Below, piece by piece: positions 1 to 10,800 of a stretch of DNA of 64,000 nt. Position numbers and translations under genes: made by a program. The first letter of the stretch is position 1, and the number at the start of each line of letters is the position of its first letter. The notes under the pieces were generated by a model, which was given only the letters and a program-made list of their open reading frames with translations, was not told the origin of the DNA and made no database searches. The stretch is from Lepiota brunneoincarnata (taxonomy: Eukaryota; Basidiomycota; Agaricomycetes; Agaricales; Agaricaceae), in NCBI GenBank assembly GCA_023014365.1, contig JAEBUN010000026.1, positions 620,001 to 684,000 on the forward strand. The letters run 5' to 3'.

Positions 1-577
1 AGTCTCTCTTCAACAGAAATCATCCACTAATACATGGACACCTGAGTCCGGAGCATTTTGATTTGATTATGGCTGCGAAATCTGGTCAAGCCATCGCCTA
101 AGTATTGATTGCTGAATTGTACTCCTTGACCCAACGATATACGAGCCTTAAGGATCGTGCTTGAATAATAGTCACTATTGCAGTTTCCCGTCCGCCAGCA
201 GTAAGATGTGCGCGGAAGATAAAGTTGCGCTGAAAGGTATTGGGTCGGACCCATTAGTTAAGAACGGAACACCTGGGTCGGGCTAGAAGTGGCGGAGTGG
301 TATATTGTTTTGCATTACACATGGGCGGGGGGAACTATACAATAATGATAGCCACGGGGGGTGTTGGAATTCGCAGGCCAGCGGACAGTCAATGCGACGT
401 CGCCTGGACTTTAGCTGGTGGTTTCTATTCGGACATGGACTCGCATTTTGTTATCACGATCGCCCGATTTGTTTACCTTCTATTTATATTATAATTCAGT
501 TAATTAGGCTTCTTAGAATATGGACACATAGATAGGCCTTTCTCAGTACTCCTGTGTATAACGAGTATTCGAGAAGT
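1..577 (-). repeat. 3' flank of NLR-1, part of the duplicated NLR unit
   Basis: This non-coding stretch downstream of NLR-1 recurs after NLR-3 (about 48207-48601) and NLR-4 (about 52200-52715), and partly after NLR-2 (17395-17574). Shared landmarks are the block near 36-60 (GGACACCTGAGTCCGGAGC), the block near 240-270 (GGGTCGGACCCATTAG) and the block near 288-345 ending in an ACTATACAATA-type stretch. Conservation well past the stop codons shows that the copies arose by DNA segment duplication and not by retrocopying. I see no gene of its own here. Confidence 0.7.
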
Positions 578-3247
578 TTACTTTGACAGGGGATTCGTCT
601 CAGATGATCTCTGCAATTGATGAATCAGAACTAGTGCAGTCTGCTCCACTCCCCCAATCCAGAACGCCACTAGTACTTTATGCAACGGGGGGACGTAATG
701 ATTGGGTTGGTGTGATGAAAAAAACCTGAATTCTTGGTGCCCAGCAGTTATATGCGGAGGGAAAGAGTCGTGAAGAGGTAGGTGCGCGGGAAATCGCGTT
801 GCAAGAATTTTATCCACCGCTGCTGATGGGCGAAATCGGATCAAGTCGTGCCCATGGTGGTCATCCACCTGTTGGTACGAGATCTATGAACGAGTCAGAT
901 TTACAGCATAATACAATAGGACGCACCAAGCTCAGTCTCGGACGTTTCAAGAGCCATTGGATAAAATGTAAAAAGCGTTCGTCTTCATGGAAACTCCATG
1001 TCAGACGAAGATGGTTGAAGTTGAACTTGTTGAGTTCCACCACAATCCCCGATTGTCTCGAACCTTCCACCCTAGTACACATATCCCAAACATTAAGCCT
1101 GAGAAAGTCACGGATGCGTTGGTCATCCCCCACATCTCCAAACCAACGCGAGTCATTAGGTGAAGACTCATTGTATGAGGGGATAGGACAATCTGATCGA
1201 GAGTCAGCACCGCCGAACATGGGGAGAGAACACTCACGTTCAAGTCTGCAATTCGACTGAAGAAGGCGATTGTACCAGCGAAGGGCGAGTACTGCGACGT
1301 CATGACGGGCTTGATCCATGTCCAAGGCAAATGACTGGGATCGGATCCGATCTTGGAGGAAATCTGGAAATGACTTGTGAAAGAAAGTAAGACGCTTTTC
1401 ATGAGCCATGTTGGAAGGAGGGACGTTAATGACTGAGTGTAGCTTGCGAAGAGCTGAGTAGAAGGCATCCTCGCAAATGCCAAGAAAGCGTCCCACTTCC
1501 GAGATTCGCTCGAAATAGGTCCACGATGGGGCATCAAAAACATCCACATAAGAGCGAGAAAGGATGTAAAATGCAATGATCTGCTTAGCGGTGGGGAGGA
1601 TGGATGGAGGAACGCGAATCATGATCTGCATGTAAAACGCATCGAGAGCTTCCAAGGGTGTCACCGTGCCCTTCTCTCCAATCGCCTCAAGGTACACAAG
1701 ACATATCTCCAGCTGCTTGTCGGGCGACAGGCTCCCATCGCCAATGAAGTTGAGAACGACCGAGGCAAGGATCGGAAGTCCTCCGACCTTCTGTGACAAC
1801 TGCTGCAGCTTGGACTCTGTCGGCCATCGTGCATGTGCCTGACACCGGGAAATATCCCACCCGGTCTCGTCGTGAATCTTCTGCAGTCCGTCTTTGAGGA
1901 TATGATACACGTCCCGGATATCCTGTTCGGCGTTGCACGTGATCTCCTTACGCTCGCAATCGATTGGGGGATCTGCCCTGGCAAATGTGCGCTTGAGATG
2001 CCACTCAGGACGGCTGCAAATCAACCACAGCAGGGGACAGGGACTATCGGCTAATTGCCGAACGTAATCGCCGATGAGCGTAATGAGCTGACACTGAGCA
2101 GCCTCATCGCTGCACTCGTCGACCCCATCAACGATCACAACAAGAGGCTTCCGGGTGGTATTGGCAGCAGTATGACGAGCTGCGAGGAGGGAAAATGGCT
2201 CGACGATGAGCTTCTGAAACTGAATGGACAAGGTCTTGTCGAGGATGGAAGGGGTAAGAGACAGAACTCGGGTGATCAAATGATTATATCCGGCATCCCG
2301 TTCGGCGAGTTGGTAAGCGATTGTGGCAACGACACCCTTGGGACTGTCGCGTTGTTGCAACTTGGAAAAGAAAAAGGATCCTCCGAGCAGTCCAAGCACT
2401 TGACATTGCTCAGCAAATGTTTGAGCAACGGCAGACTTGCCTGCACCTGCGGGGCCCGACAGCCATATAAAATTCCAATACCGCTTCTCGCCCAACAGCC
2501 ATTTGTTAAGTGTGTCCAGCAGCTCTATACGTGTCTCAGGGTGGCATCGAGGAGGAGGATCGCGGTCGGACGAGTCCACCTCCGCACCAGGAGCTCGTCT
2601 TTTGTCGAGAAGATGGAGAACTGATTGACTGGAATCAGTTGATCGTCAGGTATGCTACACCAGGACGGGTCATACCTGCTCCGCCACTGTCGAACATTTG
2701 GAGAAACTGAAGGTATTGGGGATCGTTGAAAGGTTTCCCACCAATGTTATAAACGACCTTGTTCTCAACGAAGCTAGCGAAGGTAGAGTTCTCAATCCTA
2801 AAGTCATGTGCACCACCAAAAAGGCCAGCTAAGGCACAGGTAGACAGTTCCGATACACCACAGAAATCTAGTGTTTAGTATGCAGCTTGTTTGAAGTAGG
2901 AAATACGCACTATTCGACTGGTCGGAAGTATTGTGCATCTGCTGCTGCTCAGGTGCCGGGTTGTGTTTGGCCGTATTCTCGGGAGGATCTGACTGATGGT
3001 TTGATGTCCTCGATGCATGCGGCACATTGGTAACGGGCATAGGCTTGTGAGACAGTTCGGCGACGGCATCGTTCCGAGTCTTGGTGTTGTAGGATGATGC
3101 TTGATTCATTGCCACAAACGCGACTGCAGGCGGCCCGCCTGTCGTTTGGGAATGTCCAGGTACGGGTGTAAATAGAAGAGGACGTTTGAATGAGAATATC
3201 TTCCGAAAAAACGATCTCTTCGTCCTGGGGGATTCAGGCATCGACAT
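578..3247 (-). CDS. NLR-1: intact NACHT-domain NTPase (STAND/NLR-like), five exons, 809 aa
   Basis: I infer exons 3247-2911, 2828-2676, 2620-1238, 1192-927 and 868-578. They total 2430 nt, all in frame, and all four introns are GT-AG (82, 55, 45 and 58 nt). The protein starts at an ATG-TCG-ATG with a basic Phe-rich segment (KRSFFRKIFSFKRP, residues about 10-23). A GAHDFRIENSTF motif follows near residue 118. The NACHT core has Walker A GPAGAGKS (about 219-226), Walker B LVVIVDGVDEC (about 323-333), a sensor-like LLWLICSRP (about 360-368) and GGLPI (about 443-447). The post-NACHT part carries the fungal HKSFPDFLQD motif (about 578). Family knowledge: these are cytosolic signal-transducing NTPases linked to non-self recognition. 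No WD40, ankyrin or TPR repeats are encoded, so the sensor part is unclear. NLR-4 shares all intron positions. Function beyond NACHT ATPase is inference. Confidence 0.85.
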
Positions 3248-3422
3248 GATGATCGGGAAAGACAGCGATCCGATTATGAGGCGCCCACACAGCCGCGTTC
3301 ACTATTTTCAGAACGCAGGTCAGCGGGGCATCTGGCGAGGCATGAGCCAGAGGCTGATTCTTGCACGAGGCGGACACGTGACAGGGTCACACCAACTCAT
3401 ACGCGACATTTTACCTTTGTCT
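3248..3422 (-). promoter_or_regulatory. Conserved upstream region of the NLR family
   Basis: The region directly upstream of the NLR-1 start is conserved before NLR-3 (51080-51230), NLR-5 (41861-41990), NLR-6 (40043-40125) and NLR-4 (55348-55440). Shared blocks include the run just before the ATG (near 3250-3295) and a CACGTG E-box context (GGACACGTGAC, about 3370-3380 here and about 41970-41980 at NLR-5). No convincing TATA box was identified. It is the likely promoter by position and conservation; no binding factor can be named. Confidence 0.45.
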
Positions 3423-4112
3423 GTAGATACCGAGGGGCGACCATCCGAGCAGCGCCCAAAGTCAACCCCGGGTGGGGGTCGTGAGAACCTTCCTAATGTG
3501 GAGAGAAAACATCCCTGGTGAGCTTCACAACCTATATCTAATCTATCAAGTCGGTGTCAAGTGGGCATAATCGGGGCGAATGACCATTAGTGCAAAGAAT
3601 GTGATAGGACTACATGTACAGATAGTAAAGGTATTAATTTTGAAGCTTCTTCCCAACTGGAATTATGGTTGATTCAGTATGAGTACGGCCCTGTTTGCGT
3701 TGGCTTGCCAGCAGGTATTTTGAACGTGTGGTTGCACATCTCGCATTTCACGAGATGGCAGTTGTTGTTCGCATCAAAGCTTGTTTGTATGTTTGTGCAA
3801 TCGGAGAGCTCAATAACTGTGTCGTGTAGGATTGACTGTCGCGGCTCGGTGACCATGAGGATAAAGGATAAGATACAAGTTAACTAAATGTAATACGGAA
3901 TACATCGGGTACACCAGGCCCTCAATATCGGAGCGAATAGCATGGTCCGAGAGAGCTATGGTAGCATGGAGGATTGACTCATTGCAGTGGATCAGTATTA
4001 TTTGGCTTGCTTATCATATTGTCAGCGTGACTGAGTGTTACAGCCATTTATGGAAGGTTCTCACGACCCCTTGACTTTGGGTGCTGCTTGGACAGTTGCC
4101 CTCGGTAGATAC
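3423..4112. mobile_element. hAT-like non-autonomous element (MITE) with 8-bp target duplication
   Basis: An 8-bp direct repeat GTAGATAC occurs at 3423-3430 and 4105-4112. It bounds a 674-bp element (3431-4104) whose ends are imperfect inverted repeats of about 60-70 bp. The left arm begins CGAGGGGCGACCATCCGAGC and the right arm, reverse-complemented, begins CGAGGGCAACTGTCCAAGC. Both arms continue through CCCAAAGTCAA and GTCGTGAGAACCTTCC. The 8-bp duplication fits the hAT superfamily. There is no transposase; the small ORFs inside look spurious. It is inserted in the upstream flank of NLR-1. Confidence 0.7.
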
Positions 4113-4249
4113 CCTCCCCCCTATTTCGCGTGTATACCATGCAATATCTAGCATCATTTTTCAAAACCCACCTACCCAGAGAGACTCAGATACTGCGAAT
4201 TTGAAGGAGATAATGACTGAGGACAGTCAGCAATTTGGTTAGGGGGAGA

Positions 4250-5543
4250 TGATACGCCGATTTCACGCCTATACATGAATTCCGTACTCCGGAATGATTC
4301 TCTACATAGAATCATTGGCTATATCATTAAAGAACTCTATAGAGGATTGGTACTATGTCCCATAGTAGCCAGTTTGACCAAAATGAAGATATTTGAGCTT
4401 CGGAAGTGTTCAAACCAGCTCATTATCACTAAGCTTAGTAAACCAAGCTATCAGAACGCTCTCTGGAGGGATTCAGGACTCTACATAGCCTATCAAGTAT
4501 ACTCCGGTCGCATCAAGGGATCTTACACGCAGTTTTCTGATGAACCTGAATGCGTTTGAATATAAAGAATGTACCTAGCAGCTGTCGCAGGTGTATTATG
4601 CCTACAGCAAGCCCAATAATGATAACTGGACCATGGAATGGAATGTCCAACGTTCAGGAGGTGACAACCAATGCCCAAAACCCTAGAAATATCAAAGACT
4701 CCTAATTAATGAGTGCTTTGTGGGTCCTGGCACCTCAGCATATTGCCTGACTAAGATTAATTACAACAGATCAAGGGATTGTCCATATGCCATACATTCC
4801 AATCATAATTGATCCAGAGGCTTAATGCGCTTGTGTGGATGCAGAATAATGCAGACAAGCACAGAACACATCTGGCTGGATTGCCATTTGTCAATCAGAG
4901 AAAAACCCATAACCCAGGGCAAGGTAGAAATGCTGCTGAACCTTCCAAAATGTTCTACAGTACCTATAACAATTAAGCTTATTGTTTTCTATTTCATATT
5001 TACTATCTCTCATATATATCTAAACAATATAAATACAGTCACACTTGTTTGTGGAGAAGCAGGAGGTCTCACCCCCACTTCCACATGCAAGTCTGTGAGC
5101 CGTGATCAAGAATGGTTTCAGAGGACTACTTAGTGTGCGTCATTAAGTGTGATTTCTCCAGTTGTCAACCAACCCAGAGACAGAGACAGAGAACAGAGTC
5201 CAGAGTTTAGAGTTCCAGAGTGCTAGAGACAGAGACAGAGAACAGAGTTTAGAGACCAGAGACCAGAGACTAGAGACCCCGTGCTGTGAATTGACAGGGA
5301 TTGTCCTTTCATTGTTGCACTGTACAGCTAAGATAACTTCAATGGCTGTTTGTTAACCTCTAAAACACTACTCTCTTGAATTTTGCTGTCAGAACGCACC
5401 CCCAGAACACCCCAAAAGATGAAACTGTTCATTATCTATCTCATACCACTTGTATTAGTTTAAGCTTATCAAATTTCAGCTAAGCTTAGTGAAAACAAGC
5501 CCTCTATCTATATTAAAAATCCATGAACATTTCCACCTTTTCA
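4250..5543 (+). mobile_element. Solo LTR of a 1.3-kb LTR family, copy 1
   Basis: Starts TGATACGCC and ends CCTTTTCA, so it has the TG...CA boundaries of an LTR. It is nearly collinear with 10178-11479. It holds a TATA-like TATAAATA near 5029 and an AGAGAC-type minisatellite. ORFs of 94-102 aa inside show no recognisable domain. Unlike copy 2 there is no matching duplication at its edges (GAGA left, ATGC right). It may have formed by recombination between different insertions or suffered a deletion at the left edge. The right edge abuts an ATG4-derived fragment. Confidence 0.6.
5173..5278. repeat. AGAGAC/CAGAGA minisatellite inside the 1.3-kb LTR
   Basis: Short tandem and interspersed units of AGAGAC, CAGAGA and CAGAGTT type. 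The same array is present in the second LTR copy at 11102-11212 with a slightly different unit number. Confidence 0.8.
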
Positions 5544-5611
5544 ATGCGCTATGACCTTGACCATGTGAGGCTGAAAGTTGAGGGGAGACAGGTTAGGGGT
5601 GGTTCATATCT
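5544..5611 (-). pseudogene. ATG4 pseudogene fragment, part 1
   Basis: About 60 bp match the ATG4 coding exon at 59572-59637 (shared run CATGTGAGGCTGAAAGTTGA). It is interrupted at 5611 by the 5' LTR of E1. The last five bases TATCT are the E1 target duplication, repeated at 14543-14547, where the ATG4-like sequence resumes. Confidence 0.8.
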
Positions 5612-5964
5612 TGTTATCATTTTCCCCTTTCACGCACCTGTCCATCTATTTTTACTTATCACATGTCACTGCCCGTAGTCAGCGCCCAGTTATATTTACT
5701 TATCACATGCCACCACCTGTCTATAGTTAGTTCTCCTTTGACTTGTGATTCTCATCTGTCCACATGTGATTCTTTCTTTTATTACATGCCAGTTGTCCCA
5801 GTAGTATATATAGACCTAGGTATTACTTGTAATCCTTAGCTTTGTCTTATTATACACCATATTTGTTCCTGATCTTTGGCATCACCTTAGACTTGCTTGC
5901 ACTACTCAATGGTTAACCCATCGTTAATCGCATTGAGCCTTGCAGATGCCTAACCAGCGTAACA
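5612..5964 (+). repeat. E1 5' LTR
   Basis: 353 bp, TG...CA. A TATATATAG box at about 5805-5813 sits roughly 30 bp before TAGCTTTGTCTT (5837-5848), which I take as the start of R because it is complementary to the sequence just after the LTR. Confidence 0.9.
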
Positions 5965-5965
5965 A

Positions 5966-5977
5966 AAGACAAAGCTA
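5966..5977 (+). other. E1 self-complementary primer binding site
   Basis: AAGACAAAGCTA, one base after the 5' LTR, is the exact reverse complement of TAGCTTTGTCTT at 5837-5848, near the predicted RNA 5' end. This arrangement matches the self-priming mechanism known for Tf1/sushi-type elements. No tRNA-like TGG site is seen. Confidence 0.6.
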
Positions 5978-6242
5978 CTCGTTGCCTCTCTTCTCTCTTC
6001 TCACCCTCTTGGTTTGCACAGTACTGTTAACTGTGAGGTCTAGACAGAACTGTAATCTGTTAAGGATCATCGCTTGTCTATTCAAGCGTCTGACATGGTC
6101 CTCACCCCGAAGAACTCTGGCTGTTGTTCTTCTGAACCTTCGCACCCCAGCATCTCTATAGGTTCTTGGATTCCTCATTCATCTTGTCAAACATCTTAGT
6201 GGATCTTAAATTCTTGGAGGTTCCTCTTTACCGGAAAAGACA

Positions 6243-7748
6243 TTGTTGCCCATCACAGGTAGTTATTTCAAAGTCAGGACAGACCGTCCTAACCCTTGTA
6301 TTTCACAAACCGGTTCTAAATCTCCAGGACCCTCTCAACCATCTATTACCCCATGTGCCACCCCATCTACTCCTCACCCTATTCCTTCTTTTTGTGTTCC
6401 TTTGTCTTCTCCTGAGTCCGACCAACCTGTATACACAACCCCACCTGAACCAGTGGATACCACCCTTCAGGTAGCCACCCAGATTACTGAACCATCACCC
6501 ATCGAACCGCCTCAACTCCCCTTTGGTCTGCTAGAAGCAACCACAAGCACAGGAGGTCCCCTATGTTTTCCTATCCAACAGATTGAACCTGGGCATTACC
6601 AACTTCCCTGCACATTACAACCATTCCTACTACCTTCCCCTCCCTCTGAACCCATGTCTGAAACAATGGGAGACCCACCAGCTAACCAGCTACCATCTGG
6701 TCCACCAGGACCACCCGGAGGACCACCACAAGGTCCACCTTGTCCACCATCACCACAACCACAACAACATAATGGATACAAAGAATTATCATTTGAAAAA
6801 CCGACACTGTTTGATGGCAACTGCAAGAATTTCCAGGAATTCATTAACTCTGTAGCACTTTACCTTTATGGTAATGCCAACATCTACAACACTGACAACA
6901 AGAAGATTGTATTCTTCTTATCCCTGCTTAAAACCGGTGAAGCCGGTAACTGGAAGAACCAGTACTTTCAGTTGAAGCAAGTTTGGGGAGAATTCACCCC
7001 CGGATCATACGAAGAACTTGTCAAAGAGTTCACTGAAGCATTTTCACCTGTTGATGTCCCTTCCCAAGCATTCCACGATCTTAACACCCTTCATCAAGGA
7101 TCCCGTAACATCAAAGACGTCATCGCAGAGTTCAAGACTCTCATCCACCATTCAGGACTCACTGAAGACCACACCCTTATAGAAAAGTTCCAAAACATTA
7201 TCAACCGGAACCTTGCCTACAAAATCCTTACCAATCTGAACCTGCCCAACACCATAAACAAATGGTACCACTGTGCTATCCAGATCAACCACAACTGGCG
7301 CACTGCTTCCACAATCCTTGGACCATGTCCAGGATTCTGTCCACGCCCTGCCCCCACTAATAACTACCATTGTATGCAACAACCATACCGCCGACCGCAA
7401 CAACAATTGTCCTACACTGGACCAAACTGCCATTATCAATTCTGCCCATCGCATGATCTAAATGCTATGGAGATCGACAATATGTACCTTAATGAAGGCC
7501 CCGAATATTATCCTTCTTTTAATATCCCCAGTGATCCACACCCCAATCAAGAAGAAGCCAAAGAAGACTAACCAGATCATTTCCCCCACAATGACGACAT
7601 TGATATTAACGCTGTCTTCATGCCTGAAGAAAAATGCGCCTACGAGAAAGGCTTATGTTTCCATTGCTTCAAACCTGGCCACATCTCCTGCATCTGCCCC
7701 AACATTGCCCAACCGCAACCAAAGATTGATAAAGCAACCAATATATGA
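6243..7748 (+). pseudogene. E1 gag
   Basis: The frame encodes a Pro-rich N-terminal part, a retrotransposon gag (capsid-like) domain around 6780-7320, and a CCHC zinc knuckle CFHCFKPGHISC near 7648-7683. A TAA at 7569-7571 cuts the frame before the knuckle; a C-to-T change at a Gln codon would explain it. The true start is uncertain and may lie upstream of 6243. The protein would form the virus-like particle shell. Confidence 0.8.
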
Positions 7749-7819
7749 AACGCTTCCCTTAAAATCCGTTCTATCGTTGAATCTATTCCCCAAACCAAAG
7801 CTGTTGAAGTCTATGAGAC

Positions 7820-10800
7820 TTGGTCCAAAGACCCAACTATGCAACCGTTTGCAAATTTTTAATTTGGAGGTTCTGTTCAATGCCAGCCCCTCCCAGTTCT
7901 CCCCCCTCTTGTAATGTTATAACTCTTGCATCTACTTCAAACAATAAATCCATACATCTTCCCTTAAAGGTGCAGAGCCTGAGAGAACAAAAAGACATCC
8001 CACTTATCGCCCTCCTTGACTCTGGAGCTCAAGGAAACTTCATATCAGACAACTTTGTCACCGAGCACCGCTTATGGAAACAAGAACTTCCTCAAGCAAT
8101 TAACATGCACAATTTCAATGGATTGAACAATTTAAACGGAATGATTACCCATTATTCTACCTTCCACATGATAATCAATGGTTGATTAACTCCCATCACC
8201 GCCTATGTCGCAGCAACAGGATTGAAACCAATGGTCCTTGGTTTCCCGTGGCTTAATGAAGTCAATCCAAAAATCAATTGGAAACGCCGTACGTTCCAAT
8301 GGAGAAAAGAGAAGAAGCGCAACCATCACCCCAAGTACTTGACATACAACAACCATCCGATTGATATCACTACCCTTGCTATGGACCGATTAAATGCATT
8401 TGACCCTGAAGAAAAGTTTTTCTACACCCCACACAAACCGATCTATGAACCTCTCCTTGATGAGGACTATGAAGAGTTCTCTCTAGAGTCTGAGATGCGT
8501 CAGATCATTAGTACGCCCGCTGAACTCACTCACATCAAGCTTGAGATCAACCGAACTAGCCAGGCTACAGAACTTGCAATTAAACACAGAGACAAAAAGG
8601 TCAGTGACCCTGCCATTACAGTTCCTTGCCAATTCCACCGATGGTTGAGTCATTTCAGTAAGAAAGCTGCCAAATGATTCCCTCCTTGATGATCCTACGA
8701 CCATGCTATCGAATTAAAACCTGAATTCAAACCCATCACAATGAAAGCTTACAAGCTTTCCCCAAACCAGGATAACTCTTTGAAAGAGTTCATTTCCAAC
8801 AACCTTCGCAAAGGTTATATCCGTCCATCAAAATCCCTGATGGCCCCCCCGTTCTTCTTCATCGACAAGAAGGATGGCTTGCTCCGCCCCTGCCAAGATT
8901 ACCGCTATGTCAATAAACATATGGTCAAGAACGCATACCAAATCCTGATGGTTACCGAGATTATGGATAAGCTCAAAGGAGCCCGTATATTTTCCAAACT
9001 TGACATCCGTGCCAGATACAACAACATTCATATCAAGAAAGGAGACAAATGGAAAGGTGCATTCAACACCCTGCTTGGACTATTCAAACTGACCGTCATG
9101 TTCTTTGGAATGTGTAATTCTCCCGCAACCTTCCAAGCATTCATGGATGATATTCTAGCGTCCCTGATCCATAAAGAAGGAATTGTCATCTACATGGATG
9201 ATATCCTCATCTTCGCTTGTGACCAAGAAGAACACGACTGCATCATGGAAGAAGTTCTTGAATGTTTGACCCTGAATGACATCTACCTTAAAACCGAGAA
9301 ATGCAAATTCTACTGCAATCGTATGGAATACCTCAGTATGATTATCACACCCAACAAAATCGAGATGGACCCCGTCAAACTAGCTGGAATCACTCAATGG
9401 CCTATACTGAAATGTACCAAAGACATCCATAAATTTATAGGATTCTGTAACTTCTACCAGAAGTTTATCCACAGCTATTCTGCTATCGCTTGACCCCTTA
9501 ACACCCTTATGTTGACCAAACAACTATTTGAGTGGACTGACGAATGCTGCAATTCATTCAATGCTTTAAAACTTCAATTTTCAAAGCAACCTGTACTTAC
9601 AATGCCCGACCAATCGAAACCATTTGAAATCAAATGTGACACTTTGAAATATGCTACTGGAGCCGTACTTTATCAGACCGACATTAATAATCAATGCCAC
9701 CCCATGGCTTTCCTATCAAAAGCCCTTACACCCGCTGAACAAAACTACAATATTCATGACTGCGAGTTACTTGCTATAATTCATGCTCTTGGTGAATGGT
9801 GCCATTATCTGGAAGGAGGACTCTTCCCCGTTAAAGTTCGTACTGATCACCAAAATCTTACTTACTGGAAGAAACCACAGGACATAAACCGACACCAGGC
9901 CTGCTGGCATCAATTCCTCTCCCACTTCAATCTCCAAATCAAGCATGTACCCGGTACGAAAATACCCACCGCCAATGCCCTCTCCCAACGTCCCGATCAT
10001 ACCCCTGACGAGGACAAAGACAACAAATCTGTAATGGTATTACCTGAGACCATATTCGTCAACACAGTCGACCAGGAAACCTGTGACAATATACTTTGTC
10101 ATAATAATTACAACCCGCATACTACTGAACAGATCATGGCCCTCATGACCACCCCATATGTTTCAACAGATTCCCGATGATACGCCGATTTCACGCCTAT
10201 ACATGAATTCCGTACTCTGGAACGATTCTCTACATAGAATCATTGGCTATATCATTAAAGAACTCTATAGAGGATTGGTACTATATCCCGTAGTAGCCAG
10301 TTCAACCGAACTGAGGATATTCGAGCCTCAGAAGTGTTCAAACCAGCTCATTATCACTAAGCTTAGTGAACCAAGCTATCAGAACGCTCTCCAGAGGGAT
10401 TCAGGACTCTACATAGCCTATCGAGTATACCCCAGTCGCATCAAGGGACCTTACAAGCAGTTTTCTGATGAACCCGAATGCGTTTGAACATAAAAGAATG
10501 TACCTAGCGGCTGTCGCAGGCGTATTACGTCTATAGCAAGTTCAATAATGATGACCGGACCACGGAACGGAACGTCCAATGTTTGGGAGGCAATACCCGA
10601 TGCCCAAAACCCTAGAAATATCAAAGACTCCTAATTAACGAGTGCTTTGGGGGTCCCAGCACTTTGGCATACTACTTAACTGAGATTAATTACAACGGAT
10701 CAAGGAATTGTCCATCCGCTATACATTCTGATCATAATTGATCTGGAAACTTAACGCGCTCGCATGGACGCAGAATAATGCAGACGAGCACGGAACACGT

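Noticed and set aside
2055..2624. Long antisense ORFs opposite the NLR genes (also 50040-50429, 19510-19857)
   Set aside because: They mirror the conserved NACHT coding strand in every copy and carry no motif. Openness follows from the codon use of the sense gene.
5173..5278. CRISPR-like repeat array
   Set aside because: The units are 6-bp simple repeats without spacers, inside a eukaryotic LTR. No CRISPR array occurs in the window.
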